Counted from the first letter of the stretch, positions 26,382-36,332 are shown. The stretch: DNA of 64,000 bases from Alteromonas salexigens (GCF_025628895.1 NZ_JAOTJC010000008.1:431315-495314); one strand, 5' to 3'. Numbers and translations: made by a program. Notes: generated by a model from the sequence alone, not told the origin.

Positions 26382-29300
26382 ATGGACGAACAAACGGGAA
26401 AGATTCCCACCGGCATGTGGCGCCCAGTGCGGGAGCGTAAGCACAGGTTTCATGACGACCTGAATATAGGCATGTGCTTTTTAGTAGCGGGCATCATCGG
26501 CGTGACAGTCATTGCCGGCTGGCGGCTGCAAATACCTGCACTGGTACAAATCAATCAGCAATTCGTTCCCATGCAGTTTAACACCGCGCTGGCGTTTGTC
26601 GGCATCTGTATTGCCGGCGTAAGTCTGCAAATGGCACGATTCAAGCTGGCAACAAGCATCGCGGCATTCATCGGCGGACTGGCCGCGTTAACCCTCATAC
26701 AATATATAGCCGGGGTTAATCTCAATATTGATGAGCTTTTTCAGTCTCATTCGATTGTCACCAATACTTCTCACCCCGGCAGAATGGCGCCCAATACAGC
26801 AGTGAGCTTTCTTGCGATTACGGTAGCGCTTATATCACTAAGCGCTAAACGTGTGCGGGGCAAGCGCGTTAATCTGGCTTCAGCCCTTATCAGTAGCACA
26901 CTTGCACTGAGCCTGGTCTCTCTGGGCGGTTACATCTTTGATATTGAAGCCAGTTACAGCTGGGGTGGCCTTACGCATATGGCAGTGCATACAGCCCTGG
27001 GAATATTACTTTTTAGCATCGGGTTATTGGCATTGTTGCGGCAGAAAACTGCGTTATTAGATGCCCAGAAGTACCACCTTCCGGTGTTGGTGGGAGCCTT
27101 GTGTTTCAGCACCACACTGTTACTCACACATGTCATCAACAGTCACCAGCAGCAGAGCCTGGAGCGGGAGCGTGAGGCAAGCATCCGAAATATCAAAGCT
27201 GAAGCTTTACTGGCCTGGAAGGGGGACTTGCTGGCACTGTCGAGAAGTGTTTATCAGGATTTATTGTCTGACACGAGTACGCATATTGGGCAAACGGAGC
27301 TGGCGGGTATTGCTGATATGGTGATATTGGAAGCAGGCGGTGCTCCGCTGAAAGTGCTTGCCAGAACAAGGCGTCATGACGAACTGTTAACCCGTATCCC
27401 AGCTCAGTCGTTCCGTCTACTGGAAAACAGTAAAATTTCACGCATGCTCAACGTGCAGTATGCCAGCTTTAATGACAGTGCCGGGAGCCCTTTTCTTGCC
27501 ATGCGCCTGCCGGTACCCGAAGCACTTGGGATCTCTCGCGGGCTCGTTATAGTGCTCAGCTACGACAAATGGGTGAGTGCTTATATCGACAACGCCTTAA
27601 ACAATGAAGCACGGGCTCGAGCGCTAAGGCCGGGGCAGTCCGCCCGGGCAATGGAACACGTAATCGCATTGCCGTATTTATCGGTTGCGGTGGAATATCT
27701 TGAGGGACCGCTGGCAACACGGTCTAACCTCCCTCATGTGGTCTTTCTCAGCGGCATTATATTCAGTCTGGTGCTCGTGGCTCTGAGCTGGTATTTCCAG
27801 AAGGCCAGATACAAGTCGGCAGTGCTTAACAAAGAAATTGAAACCAGAAAGGCCATTGAGCAAGAACTAAAAAAATCAAACCTATCGATTTCACTGGCTT
27901 CTGACACTGCCTTACTGGGTATCTGGACGTGGAACAGGAGCACCGGTGCGCTTGAGTGGAACGAGCGTATGATTGAAATATACGAGGTACCTGAAGAAAT
28001 CCGGGAAAGCGGTCTGTATTACGATTATTGGTATGAGTGCGTGCACCCCGAAGACCGCAGTGATGCAGCAGGCTCACTGAATTATGCCGTTGAGAACAAC
28101 ACTAAATGGACAACGGTTTTCAGACTGTTATTGCCGGGTGGGCGCATTAAATATGTTCAGGCCACAGCCACGCAAACCATAGATGAACAAACTGGCGAGG
28201 CCATTGTGGTGGGCGGTAATTTAGACATTACCAAAGAGCGTCAGCTTGTTCACGACCTTAAGGTGCAGACCGCGCTGGCCGAACAAAGCAGCGTGGCCAA
28301 AAGCCGGTTCCTTGCCAATATGAGTCATGAAATTCGCACCCCTATGAATGCCATATTGGGGATCGGTGAATTACTTCAGCAAACCCGGTTATCGGCAAAG
28401 CAAACCGAATACATGTCGCTGGTCATGAACTCAGCCAATCAGCTGCTGGACTTGCTCAACGATATTCTAGATTTATCGAAAATTGAAGCGGGACAGCTCA
28501 GTATTGAAACTGTGTGCTTTCCCATTGAAGAAGTGATTGGCAAAGCAGTGAAGTCACAGGCCAACCAGGCACATATGAAAGGGCTGGACTACTATTACTT
28601 TTTCTCTTCTGAACTGCCCAAATGGGTAGAGTCTGATCCTGTCAGGCTGGGGCAAATTGTCAATAATCTGGTTTCAAATGCGATTAAATTTACCGAACGC
28701 GGTGAAGTCAGTGTAGAGGTGCTTCACGGCGACGATCTGGAGTCCGGACAGGCCCTTTCTATTTGTATTCGGGTCTCTGATACCGGTATCGGCATGTCTC
28801 CCGCTTTTGTAGACAATCTTTTCAAACCTTTCAGCCAGGCCGACGACAGTACGACACGCCGCTATGGCGGGACGGGGTTGGGGCTGTCAATCATCAAACA
28901 GTTAGTGGCCTTGTTTGATGGAAAAATTGAGGTAGACAGTGAAATTGGCAAAGGTACCACTATCGAGGTGACCGTGCCCGTCCGTGAAGGCGAGCAGAAA
29001 AACGCGACTATCCCGGCGTCCAAAGATTACGAAAACTATTTACATAGTGACTTTGCCAAAGTAGCCAATCGACGAATTCTGGTAATAGAGGATCATGAGC
29101 GAAGCCGCAGGTGGCTGATAAAAATATTACATTCGTGGAATTGCAATGTGGCTTCCTGCGCCTCAGTTGAACACGCCGTATACGAGGTGCAGCGGGCCAA
29201 AGGCCGGGGTAAACCTTTTGATGCGGTCATTATCGACGATGACTTTAATAAAAGTAGCGCTAAGAGTGACCTCTATAAAGAAGCGCATAATAGCAATTTG

Positions 29301-30272
29301 CAGTTACTGTTTTTCCTCAGTACCAGACAGCTCGACACTAACCTGGAAGAAGTCCAGGCATTCAGTAATGCCACCTATCTGGTAAAGCCGATTAAACAGT
29401 CTGAGCTGTATAACGCCCTGGTAGCCTTATTTGAAGGTAATCCATCGGTAACCAATGGCAGCGCCATGAGTGGGTTAGGGCCAGCGAAAAAAGCCCTGAA
29501 GTTATTGTTAGTGGAAGATAACCAGGTGAACCAGTTACTGATACGGGAGTTACTGGAGAACCGCGGACACACGGTACAGATAGCGGAAAATGGCCGGGAA
29601 GGGGTGGAAGCAGTAAAAGCCAGCTACTTCGACGCGGTAATGATGGACGTACAGATGCCAGTGATGGATGGCGTGGATGCCACTGAAGCAATCAGACAAC
29701 TGCCAGAACATAACGATGTATTTATTATCGGGCTAACGGCGAAAGCTTTTAAAGAAGATGAGCAGCAGTGTCTCGAAGCCGGCATGGATAAGTTTTTAAC
29801 TAAACCCGTCGACCCTGAATTGTTGGTCAGGACGATTGAGCTGGGAGAGCGAATTCAGAAAGCGTCTGCTGTGAAGACACCGCCACAGGGATATCAACCG
29901 CTGGATACAGGTAAAAAAGTATTAGATGCATCTCGCGCGCTGATGTATTGCGGTGCCGATGCCGGGCTGTTGCATAAAGTACTGAGCCTTGCTTATCAGT
30001 ACATACCTGAGGTAAATTCAGACATTGACACATTATATCAAGAGCAAAAGTGGCATCAGCTGGCACGACGTATCCACAAAGCGAAAGGCATGGTTACCAC
30101 CTTTTGCCAGCCGACGTTTCAGCAGGAGCTCGAGTCAATCATCGAGCAACTGGATACTCATGCTGAAGCAGTTACCAGCAAAGCTATCGAGAGTGTAAAG
30201 AACGGCTTTGCGCAGCTACAATGCGAACTGGAAGAGGTGATTTCTGAAATGGACAGCGAACCTGCTCAATGA
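26382..30272 (+). CDS. Large hybrid sensor histidine kinase with PAS, two receivers and Hpt
   Basis: 1296 residues. An N-terminal membrane region has about seven hydrophobic helices (about 30-250). A periplasmic sensor (about 255-450) and a further helix (about 452-472) follow. Next come a PAS domain (about 500-620), HisKA with His649 in NMSHEIRTPMN, HATPase with GGTGLGLSI, receiver 1 (acidic Asp952-954 in IIDDDF, otherwise weakly conserved), receiver 2 with phospho-acceptor Asp1089 in MMDVQMPVMDG, and a C-terminal Hpt-like segment with His1232 in RRIHKAKG. This is a full phosphorelay in one chain. The downstream receiver-GGDEF gene starts within its stop codon (ATGA), so it is the obvious final phospho-acceptor. 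The upstream BLUF protein is the likely light input. The membrane part could sense a separate, unknown signal. Confidence 0.88.
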   Translation: MDEQTGKIPTGMWRPVRERKHRFHDDLNIGMCFLVAGIIGVTVIAGWRLQIPALVQINQQFVPMQFNTALAFVGICIAGVSLQMARFKLATSIAAFIGGLAALTLIQYIAGVNLNIDELFQSHSIVTNTSHPGRMAPNTAVSFLAITVALISLSAKRVRGKRVNLASALISSTLALSLVSLGGYIFDIEASYSWGGLTHMAVHTALGILLFSIGLLALLRQKTALLDAQKYHLPVLVGALCFSTTLLLTHVINSHQQQSLEREREASIRNIKAEALLAWKGDLLALSRSVYQDLLSDTSTHIGQTELAGIADMVILEAGGAPLKVLARTRRHDELLTRIPAQSFRLLENSKISRMLNVQYASFNDSAGSPFLAMRLPVPEALGISRGLVIVLSYDKWVSAYIDNALNNEARARALRPGQSARAMEHVIALPYLSVAVEYLEGPLATRSNLPHVVFLSGIIFSLVLVALSWYFQKARYKSAVLNKEIETRKAIEQELKKSNLSISLASDTALLGIWTWNRSTGALEWNERMIEIYEVPEEIRESGLYYDYWYECVHPEDRSDAAGSLNYAVENNTKWTTVFRLLLPGGRIKYVQATATQTIDEQTGEAIVVGGNLDITKERQLVHDLKVQTALAEQSSVAKSRFLANMSHEIRTPMNAILGIGELLQQTRLSAKQTEYMSLVMNSANQLLDLLNDILDLSKIEAGQLSIETVCFPIEEVIGKAVKSQANQAHMKGLDYYYFFSSELPKWVESDPVRLGQIVNNLVSNAIKFTERGEVSVEVLHGDDLESGQALSICIRVSDTGIGMSPAFVDNLFKPFSQADDSTTRRYGGTGLGLSIIKQLVALFDGKIEVDSEIGKGTTIEVTVPVREGEQKNATIPASKDYENYLHSDFAKVANRRILVIEDHERSRRWLIKILHSWNCNVASCASVEHAVYEVQRAKGRGKPFDAVIIDDDFNKSSAKSDLYKEAHNSNLQLLFFLSTRQLDTNLEEVQAFSNATYLVKPIKQSELYNALVALFEGNPSVTNGSAMSGLGPAKKALKLLLVEDNQVNQLLIRELLENRGHTVQIAENGREGVEAVKASYFDAVMMDVQMPVMDGVDATEAIRQLPEHNDVFIIGLTAKAFKEDEQQCLEAGMDKFLTKPVDPELLVRTIELGERIQKASAVKTPPQGYQPLDTGKKVLDASRALMYCGADAGLLHKVLSLAYQYIPEVNSDIDTLYQEQKWHQLARRIHKAKGMVTTFCQPTFQQELESIIEQLDTHAEAVTSKAIESVKNGFAQLQCELEEVISEMDSEPAQ

Positions 30273-31162
30273 AAGTACTAATTGCTGAAGATGAACCTAT
30301 TTCCCGCCTGCTCACCAGTGAAAAGCTGAAAAGCTGGGGGTATAACGTCATTGAGGTGGAAAACGGCAAGGAGGTCATTGAAACCATCGAGCGCCAGCCG
30401 GACATTCAGTTATGTATTCTTGACTGGGAAATGCCCGAGATAGATGGGTTGGAATTATGCAGCCGCCTGCGGGAGATTGACCGTTCCGGCAGCTTTTACA
30501 TCATCATCCTTACCTCAAAACACAAAGCCTCCTTCATGATAGAAGCGCTCGACAAGGGCGCCGATGATTTCATTTCAAAGCCATTCGTCCCCGAGGAGTT
30601 ACGGGTAAGGTTGCAGGTTGGTGCGCGTATCCTGAAAAAAGAAAACCAGCTTATCCATGCAGCTGAATCAGATCCGTTAACCGGTATTCTTAACCGCAAA
30701 GCGTTTTTGCTTGAACTGGATAAAATCTGGGCGTTAACCAAACGCCAGAAACAACCTTTTGCCATCCTCATGCTGGACATTGATCACTTCAAACAGATAA
30801 ACGACAAGTTTGGGCACATAGCGGGCGATCAGGTGCTAAAGCAATTCTGCGAGCTGGTACAGCAACAGATCCGGCAGTACGATTGCTTTGCGCGTTACGG
30901 CGGCGAAGAATTTGTGTTGTTCCTGCCCGATACCGATGTGGATCAGTGCGAGCGAATTGCGGAGCGCATCCGTGCGACGACCGAATCGAACCTCTTTACC
31001 TACGACGGCGAACATGTCTCTATGACAGTCAGTATTGGAGCCAGTATTTACTACGAAAATTACTTGTCGGCTCAGGAAATGCTTAAAGCCGCGGATAAAG
31101 CCGCCTACGAGGCCAAGCAGGAAGGCCGTAATAAGGTCGTCCTGGCCACACTACCGTTCTGA
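30269..31162 (+). CDS. Receiver-GGDEF diguanylate cyclase
   Basis: 297 residues. An N-terminal receiver (about 1-120) has phospho-acceptor Asp52 in LDWEMPEIDG and Lys in ISKPFVPEE. The GGDEF domain (about 130-295) has the active variant GGEEF at 211-215, with the inhibitory RxxD site (RQYD) exactly five residues before it. It is predicted to be an active diguanylate cyclase under product inhibition. Its start overlaps the hybrid kinase stop in ATGA, giving coupled translation and making it the cognate output. The domain structure matches the WspR/PleD class with a single receiver. Confidence 0.92.
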   Translation: MKVLIAEDEPISRLLTSEKLKSWGYNVIEVENGKEVIETIERQPDIQLCILDWEMPEIDGLELCSRLREIDRSGSFYIIILTSKHKASFMIEALDKGADDFISKPFVPEELRVRLQVGARILKKENQLIHAAESDPLTGILNRKAFLLELDKIWALTKRQKQPFAILMLDIDHFKQINDKFGHIAGDQVLKQFCELVQQQIRQYDCFARYGGEEFVLFLPDTDVDQCERIAERIRATTESNLFTYDGEHVSMTVSIGASIYYENYLSAQEMLKAADKAAYEAKQEGRNKVVLATLPF

Positions 31163-31301
31163 CTCTGAGTTACCTGTTTAGCCTGATATGAGGCGCCTTT
31201 AATCCATCTTTTATCCTCTCACTTCGCGGCAGTCTTGCTGTACCTGGCCCATAAAGTTTCACGCAAGCAGGGCAAAAAACTAAGTTCCATCAAAATTTGG
31301 C

Positions 31302-31307
31302 TATAAT
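31302..31307 (+). promoter_or_regulatory. Candidate -10 box for the GAF-EAL gene
   Basis: A perfect TATAAT about 64 bases upstream of the gene, with no clear -35 hexamer. It suggests that the EAL gene has its own promoter apart from the BLUF operon. Confidence 0.4.
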
Positions 31308-31370
31308 TCAACCTAAAGTCCAATACTTACACCCACGAAACGGAGTATATTTGAAGTGTAAGCACAGGGA

Positions 31371-33203
31371 ATGAAAGCCATGGGACAATCAATACCACAC
31401 GCAGCCTGCATTACGCCAAATCAGGTATATGAAACCAGCCGGCTGAATGCACTAAGACGCACTGGTTTATTAGACAGCCAGGCCGATCCGCGCCTTAACC
31501 ATATTGCCCACTTAGCCACGGAAGTCTTTAATGTTCCAATAGCGTTATTTTCGCTGGTCGATCAGAGCCGCCAATGGTTCAAAGCGAAGGTGGGGTTAGA
31601 AATCAGCGACACTGTGCGCGAATATTCTTTTTGCGCCCATGCCATCGCCCAGGATGATATTTTTGAAATTCCGGATGCCCGCAAGGATGTCAGGTTTAAA
31701 GATAATCCGCTGGTCACTTCCTCGCCAAACATATGCTTTTATGCCGGTGCTCAGGTCTATGGTCAGGATCGTTTGCCTCTCGGTACCTTGTGTATTATTG
31801 ACACCGCGCCGCGACAACTGAATAGGCAGGAGCGCGCGGTATTACAGTCATTAGCGTCACTGATAACTACGATTATTCAGCCAGGCAGTGAAAAGGAAAC
31901 AGACGCAGCAAACGACGAGCACCGCATGATGCTTAGCCCCGGCAAGTTTCTTTCCCGGGTTCATACATTGCTTGAGAACGAAAATAAGAACGACCTGGGG
32001 CTGGGTATTGTGCAGTTAAAAGGGCTGCGCCGCTTACGCAAAACCCGGGGGTTTGATTTCTGCGAACGCGCCTGCAAGGAAACCTTCGTTGTTTTAAACC
32101 GTCTGGCTCCCATTACGTTAGCGATTACCCGGGTAGGCTTCGACCGTTTCTGTCTGGTCGCAAGAAATTACGCCAGTATGGCGGATACCCGTTTGAACGA
32201 GCAGAAGCTGGAAGCGGCACTTCATCGGCCACTTATTATCGATGGCACGGAAATAGATATTCAGCCGCATTTGTTATGGACCAAATCTCTGGACGGCATC
32301 AACAACACGCAGCATGTGATGGCGTTAATCAGTGAGTTAACAGAAACATCCGGTAACTACGCAGCCAAGCAGCGGCTGGTTATTTATGGTCGTGAAATCC
32401 TTGATGATCTGATCCGTCAGGAAGCGGTGAGAAAAGCGCTGCCAGTAGCACTGGAGACGCAGCAGGTATTCTTCGAGTTTCAACCTAAGATTGACGCGAT
32501 AAGCATGGAAACCGCAGGTTTCGAAGCGCTCATGCGCTGGCACCATCCGGAAATTGGACGGATAGCACCCAACAAAATTGTGGAGGCCAGCGAAGATTTA
32601 GGCATAGAGCAACAGCTTTTCAAATACACGCTCGAACGGGTACTGGAACAAGTCGCCAGCTGGAAGCGGCAACACATTCTGCAAAACCTCACCGTGTCGA
32701 TTAATGTGTCTGCAAAAGAGCTGTCATCCCCTTTATTTCCCCGTCTCGTTGAACGTTTACTGGCTGAATATGACGTCGCGGGGCATTACATTGAGTTTGA
32801 ATTGTTAGAAAGCGGAATAATTAAGAACCTGGCGCGTTGTGTTGACAATATTCTTGAAGCTAAAGCGTTGGGGGTATCGTTTTCTATCGATGACTTCGGT
32901 ACCGGCTTTTCCAGCCTGAGCTATTTGCACCAAATTCCCGCCGATACCCTGAAAATTGATAAGTCGTTCATCGATCGCCTGGATACCGATAAAACCAGTA
33001 ACGCCCTGGTCAGCACCATTATTACATTAGGCCAGGCCACCGGCATGAAAACCGTAGCCGAAGGCGTTGAAACACAGGCACAGGCAGATAGGGTGAAAGC
33101 GATGCACTGCGATTACATTCAGGGTTATCATTTCGACCGACCGATGAGCGCAAACCACATTACCCGTCAGTTACGTGATGGAAAGAACTATCACGATCAC
33201 TGA
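31371..33203 (+). CDS. GAF-(degenerate GGDEF)-EAL c-di-GMP phosphodiesterase
   Basis: 610 residues. A GAF domain (about 18-170) contains SFCAHAIAQDD and PLGTLCIID. A degenerate GGDEF (about 190-345) has its signature reduced to GFDRF and is not catalytic. The EAL domain (about 355-600) keeps all catalytic motifs: FEALMRW, SINVSA, EFELLES, IDDFGTGFSSLSYL, KIDKSF and AEGVE. It is predicted to hydrolyse c-di-GMP. No signal or membrane segment is present, so it is cytoplasmic. An ATG at 31380 is an alternative start with slightly better ribosome spacing. It lies 208 bases after the diguanylate cyclase on the same strand. It could be the opposing enzyme of the same pathway, but a separate promoter is likely. 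Confidence 0.88.
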   Translation: MKAMGQSIPHAACITPNQVYETSRLNALRRTGLLDSQADPRLNHIAHLATEVFNVPIALFSLVDQSRQWFKAKVGLEISDTVREYSFCAHAIAQDDIFEIPDARKDVRFKDNPLVTSSPNICFYAGAQVYGQDRLPLGTLCIIDTAPRQLNRQERAVLQSLASLITTIIQPGSEKETDAANDEHRMMLSPGKFLSRVHTLLENENKNDLGLGIVQLKGLRRLRKTRGFDFCERACKETFVVLNRLAPITLAITRVGFDRFCLVARNYASMADTRLNEQKLEAALHRPLIIDGTEIDIQPHLLWTKSLDGINNTQHVMALISELTETSGNYAAKQRLVIYGREILDDLIRQEAVRKALPVALETQQVFFEFQPKIDAISMETAGFEALMRWHHPEIGRIAPNKIVEASEDLGIEQQLFKYTLERVLEQVASWKRQHILQNLTVSINVSAKELSSPLFPRLVERLLAEYDVAGHYIEFELLESGIIKNLARCVDNILEAKALGVSFSIDDFGTGFSSLSYLHQIPADTLKIDKSFIDRLDTDKTSNALVSTIITLGQATGMKTVAEGVETQAQADRVKAMHCDYIQGYHFDRPMSANHITRQLRDGKNYHDH

Positions 33204-33400
33204 TAACCTGGCACTCATCACTGCTGACACAGGCATCTCAATGTAAACCCGCCCCGGTCAGGCTAGACGTTGACCCGGGCAGGGGCACGGTGGTAAGCAA
33301 GACGTATCTGTGCCCACTAACAAATACCACCAAAGCTAATCCGCAAACCAAGCCGGCGAGTACCAATCTCACTAATGATTAGCAAAGAGTGAAAGTGACC

Positions 33401-34411
33401 ATGAAACTAATGAAGCTGGGGCAACCCGAAGACGGCCTGAAGGGCATATCCGCTGCCGAGGCAGAGACGCCTGCCGCGCCTCAAGCCGGTGAAATTAAAG
33501 TCCGCCTGTATGCAAGTTCACTGAATTATCATGATTACGGCGTGGCCAGCGGGGCCATGCGCTCAGTGCCGGGTCGTATTCCAATGTCTGATGGCGCAGG
33601 TGTCGTAGAAGCAGTAGGCGAGGGCGTTACTGATTTTGCGCCCGGCGATCATGCGGTATCGCTGTTTTTCCCTGACTGGCAGGATGGCCCGCCGGCCGTG
33701 GCCGACTTCAGTCGCACTCCCGGTGATGGTATCGACGGCTACGCCCGGGAATATGTGGTGACGCCGGCAAGCTGGTTTACTAAAGCACCACGAGGGTGGA
33801 CCCATGAAGAGGCTGCGACTATCACTACAGCCGGGTTAACCGCCTGGCGGGCGCTGGTGGTAGAAGCGCAGATAAAACCCGGCGATAAGGTCTTATTACT
33901 GGGGACGGGCGGGGTGTCAGTGTACGCGCTGCAAATAGCAAAAGGCTGTGGTGCCCAGGTCGCTATTACGTCATCGTCAGATGACAAACTGAAAAAGGCT
34001 ATTGAGCTGGGGGCAGACTTTACAGTTAACTACAAATCCGATGAAAAATGGGGCGAAACCGTGCAGGCGTGGGCCGGCGGTACGGGGGTCGATCATGTCG
34101 TTGAAGTCGGTGGCCCGGCAACACTGGCCAACAGCATTGATGCCTGTCGCATCGGCGGCAATATCGTGCTGATAGGTGTGCTTACGGGGTTTCAGGGTGA
34201 CATCCCCACGGCGAAACTAATGAGTAAGCAAATTCGCCTGACCGGCATCATCGTGGGCAGTCACCGCCACCAACAGGAATTTGTACGAGGCCTGGAAACG
34301 ATGAATGTGAAGCCTGTCATCGATAAAACGTTTCCGCTCCGGCAGTTGGCAGAGGCGTTTGAGTATGAAGCCTCCGGACAGCATTTTGGTAAAATCTGTA
34401 TCGCCATCTAA
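33401..34411 (+). CDS. Zinc-independent MDR family alcohol dehydrogenase / quinone oxidoreductase
   Basis: 336 residues from the ATG at 33401; GTG at 33389 or 33395 is possible and no start has a clear ribosome site. The N-terminal GroES-like domain contains SLNYHDYGVASG and MSDGAGVVEAVGEGV. The Rossmann domain has LLLGTGGVSVYALQIAKGCGAQV, in which GTGGVS binds the nucleotide. The catalytic zinc cysteine and the structural zinc Cys cluster of classical alcohol dehydrogenases are missing, so it belongs with quinone-oxidoreductase-like NAD(P)H enzymes. The substrate cannot be named. It stands alone between the EAL gene and a glycosidase lipoprotein. Confidence 0.8.
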   Translation: MKLMKLGQPEDGLKGISAAEAETPAAPQAGEIKVRLYASSLNYHDYGVASGAMRSVPGRIPMSDGAGVVEAVGEGVTDFAPGDHAVSLFFPDWQDGPPAVADFSRTPGDGIDGYAREYVVTPASWFTKAPRGWTHEEAATITTAGLTAWRALVVEAQIKPGDKVLLLGTGGVSVYALQIAKGCGAQVAITSSSDDKLKKAIELGADFTVNYKSDEKWGETVQAWAGGTGVDHVVEVGGPATLANSIDACRIGGNIVLIGVLTGFQGDIPTAKLMSKQIRLTGIIVGSHRHQQEFVRGLETMNVKPVIDKTFPLRQLAEAFEYEASGQHFGKICIAI

Positions 34412-34505
34412 GTAGTCGTTGAAAAGCGTGCGGCGCATTGCGCTTGCCTGCTGACAGGAATGCGGTGTAGCCTCATACTACGCGATATCGCAAGGACCCT
34501 GACAT

Positions 34506-35807
34506 ATGACCGTATTGACGCTGCTACGACCCACCTGTTTAGCGCTGGTAACATTGATTACTGCCTGTGCAACCACGCCGCAAACCTCCCGCTGGCAACC
34601 GATACCCGTCACGCTGGTGGAGAATGAGGGAGAGTATCATCTGCAGCGTGAAGGTGAGCGCTATTTTATAAAAGGGGCCGGGGGTACTTCACAATTATCG
34701 CTGCTGGCCGCCAGCGGTGCCAACTCAGTGCGCACCTGGAGTGCCGATGACGCTGAGCGTATTCTCAACACGGCTCACCAACACGGCCTAACCGTTATGC
34801 TGGGCCTGAGCTTGGGTAAGGAGCGCCACGGCTTCGATTATGACAATCAGGCGGCGGTAGACGCGCAATTTGAACGGGTACGTAAAACGGTACAACGGTT
34901 CAAAAGCCATCCCGCACTGCTGGCATGGGGAGTGGGGAATGAACTTGATTTGTTCTATACCAACACCGCAGTATGGGATGCCGTGCAACGTATTGCGGCC
35001 ATGATCCAGCAAGAGGATCCGCATCATTTAGTCACTACCGTTACGGCGGGAATCGATGCACAAAAGGCTGCGCTGATTGCCGAAAAGGTTCCGGCTATCG
35101 ACTTTCTGAGTATTAACATGTACGGCGGACTCGAGGAGTTACCCGCGAAACTGGCAGACATAGGCTACACTGGCCCGTTCGTGGTCACCGAATGGGGGCC
35201 GACCGGGCACTGGGAAGTCGAGAAAACCCCGTGGGGGGCACCCATAGAGCAGACCAGTACTGAAAAAGCAGCCAGTTACCAATTCAGGTACGAACAGGGT
35301 ATTGCAGCGGCACGCGGTCAGTCGCTGGGTTCTTATGCGTTCCTGTGGGGGCAAAAGCAGGAAACAACGCCTACCTGGTACGGCGTGTTTACTGAAGCAG
35401 GACAACCGAATGAAGTAGTCGACACCCTGTCTTATGTGTGGACCGGTAACTGGCCCACCGTCCGCGCCCCCTCCGTGAGTGAATTTACCGTCAACGGTCA
35501 GTCAGCACATGAGGGGCCGGTGCTGGGAGAAAGTGAAACAGCAACTGCCAGGGTTGTCTTTACGGCTAACAGCAGTGAGCCGGCCAGCGTTCGCTGGGAA
35601 ATCTTGCCAGAAAGCACCGATATAAAAGCGGGCGGCGATCCGGAATCCCGGCCACAGGCCGTTACCGGCCGGATAATAAACGATGACCGGGCAGGGATGA
35701 TGGAGTTTGCCGCGCCAGCGAAGGCTGGCGCCTACCGGTTATTTGTGTACATTGAAAATCGCGCCGGGAAAGTGGCGACGGCCAATGTGCCATTTTTAGT
35801 GAAGTGA
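34506..35807 (+). CDS. Lipoprotein with glycoside hydrolase TIM barrel (GH2/GH5-like)
   Basis: 433 residues. A lipoprotein signal has Cys21 in LITACATT. The TIM barrel (about 35-310) places the probable acid/base Glu146 in GVGNELD after strand 4 and the probable nucleophile Glu229 in VVTEWGPTG after strand 7, the clan GH-A pattern. A C-terminal beta domain (about 320-433) resembles an Ig-like module. The product would be anchored in the outer membrane and act on a glycan in the periplasm or outside. The polysaccharide cannot be inferred, since there is no SusC/D, TonB receptor or regulator next to it. Confidence 0.72.
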   Translation: MTVLTLLRPTCLALVTLITACATTPQTSRWQPIPVTLVENEGEYHLQREGERYFIKGAGGTSQLSLLAASGANSVRTWSADDAERILNTAHQHGLTVMLGLSLGKERHGFDYDNQAAVDAQFERVRKTVQRFKSHPALLAWGVGNELDLFYTNTAVWDAVQRIAAMIQQEDPHHLVTTVTAGIDAQKAALIAEKVPAIDFLSINMYGGLEELPAKLADIGYTGPFVVTEWGPTGHWEVEKTPWGAPIEQTSTEKAASYQFRYEQGIAAARGQSLGSYAFLWGQKQETTPTWYGVFTEAGQPNEVVDTLSYVWTGNWPTVRAPSVSEFTVNGQSAHEGPVLGESETATARVVFTANSSEPASVRWEILPESTDIKAGGDPESRPQAVTGRIINDDRAGMMEFAAPAKAGAYRLFVYIENRAGKVATANVPFLVK

Positions 35808-35883
35808 ATACCGCTGCGGTGTACTTTGCCTTTCAGCCGTTCTGGCCTACGCTCTAAGGGATACTTTTCGCTGGAGTGCGGTA

Positions 35884-36309
35884 ATGAGCGTGGCTCAGAT
35901 CATGACTTCCCGGGTGGTGAGCGTCAGCATGGACGATAGCCTCGCCACTCTTCAAGAGCTGTTTCACACTACCGGTTTTCATCATTTAATTGTGGTGGAG
36001 CAACACGAAATCAGAGGCATTATCTCGGATAGGGATCTGCTGAAAGCCATCAGTCCGTTTATCGGCACGTATAATGAACGCGACAAAGATCGGGCGACGC
36101 TGTCACGCAAAGCACACCAAATTATGACCCGCAAGGTACTTACCGTGCGACCGGAAGACACTATTGTGTCAGCCATACGGGCATTTAATCAGCACAAAAT
36201 TTCTTGTCTGCCGGTGGTAGATGCGCACCAGCGACCCGTCGGGATCATTTCCTGGCGCGACATCCTTCGTTATGCAGAAGACCTGGTCAATCTAAGGAAG
36301 CGGCAGTAG
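35884..36309 (+). CDS. CBS-domain pair protein
   Basis: 141 residues made of two CBS motifs. The first (about 1-60) has VAQIMTSRVVSVSMDDSL and IRGIISDRDLL; the second (about 75-135) has IMTRKVLTVRPEDTIV and PVGIISWRDIL. Free-standing CBS pairs bind adenosyl nucleotides and modulate other proteins. There is no partner domain or clear operon neighbour. It converges on the GNAT gene, with 23 bases between stops. Confidence 0.87.
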   Translation: MSVAQIMTSRVVSVSMDDSLATLQELFHTTGFHHLIVVEQHEIRGIISDRDLLKAISPFIGTYNERDKDRATLSRKAHQIMTRKVLTVRPEDTIVSAIRAFNQHKISCLPVVDAHQRPVGIISWRDILRYAEDLVNLRKRQ

Positions 36310-36332
36310 TTGCGCAACAGCGAGAGTTCTTG

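Noticed and set aside
29392..29691. A 99-codon minus-strand frame in the hybrid kinase
   Set aside because: Antisense to the second receiver domain, with no supporting signals.
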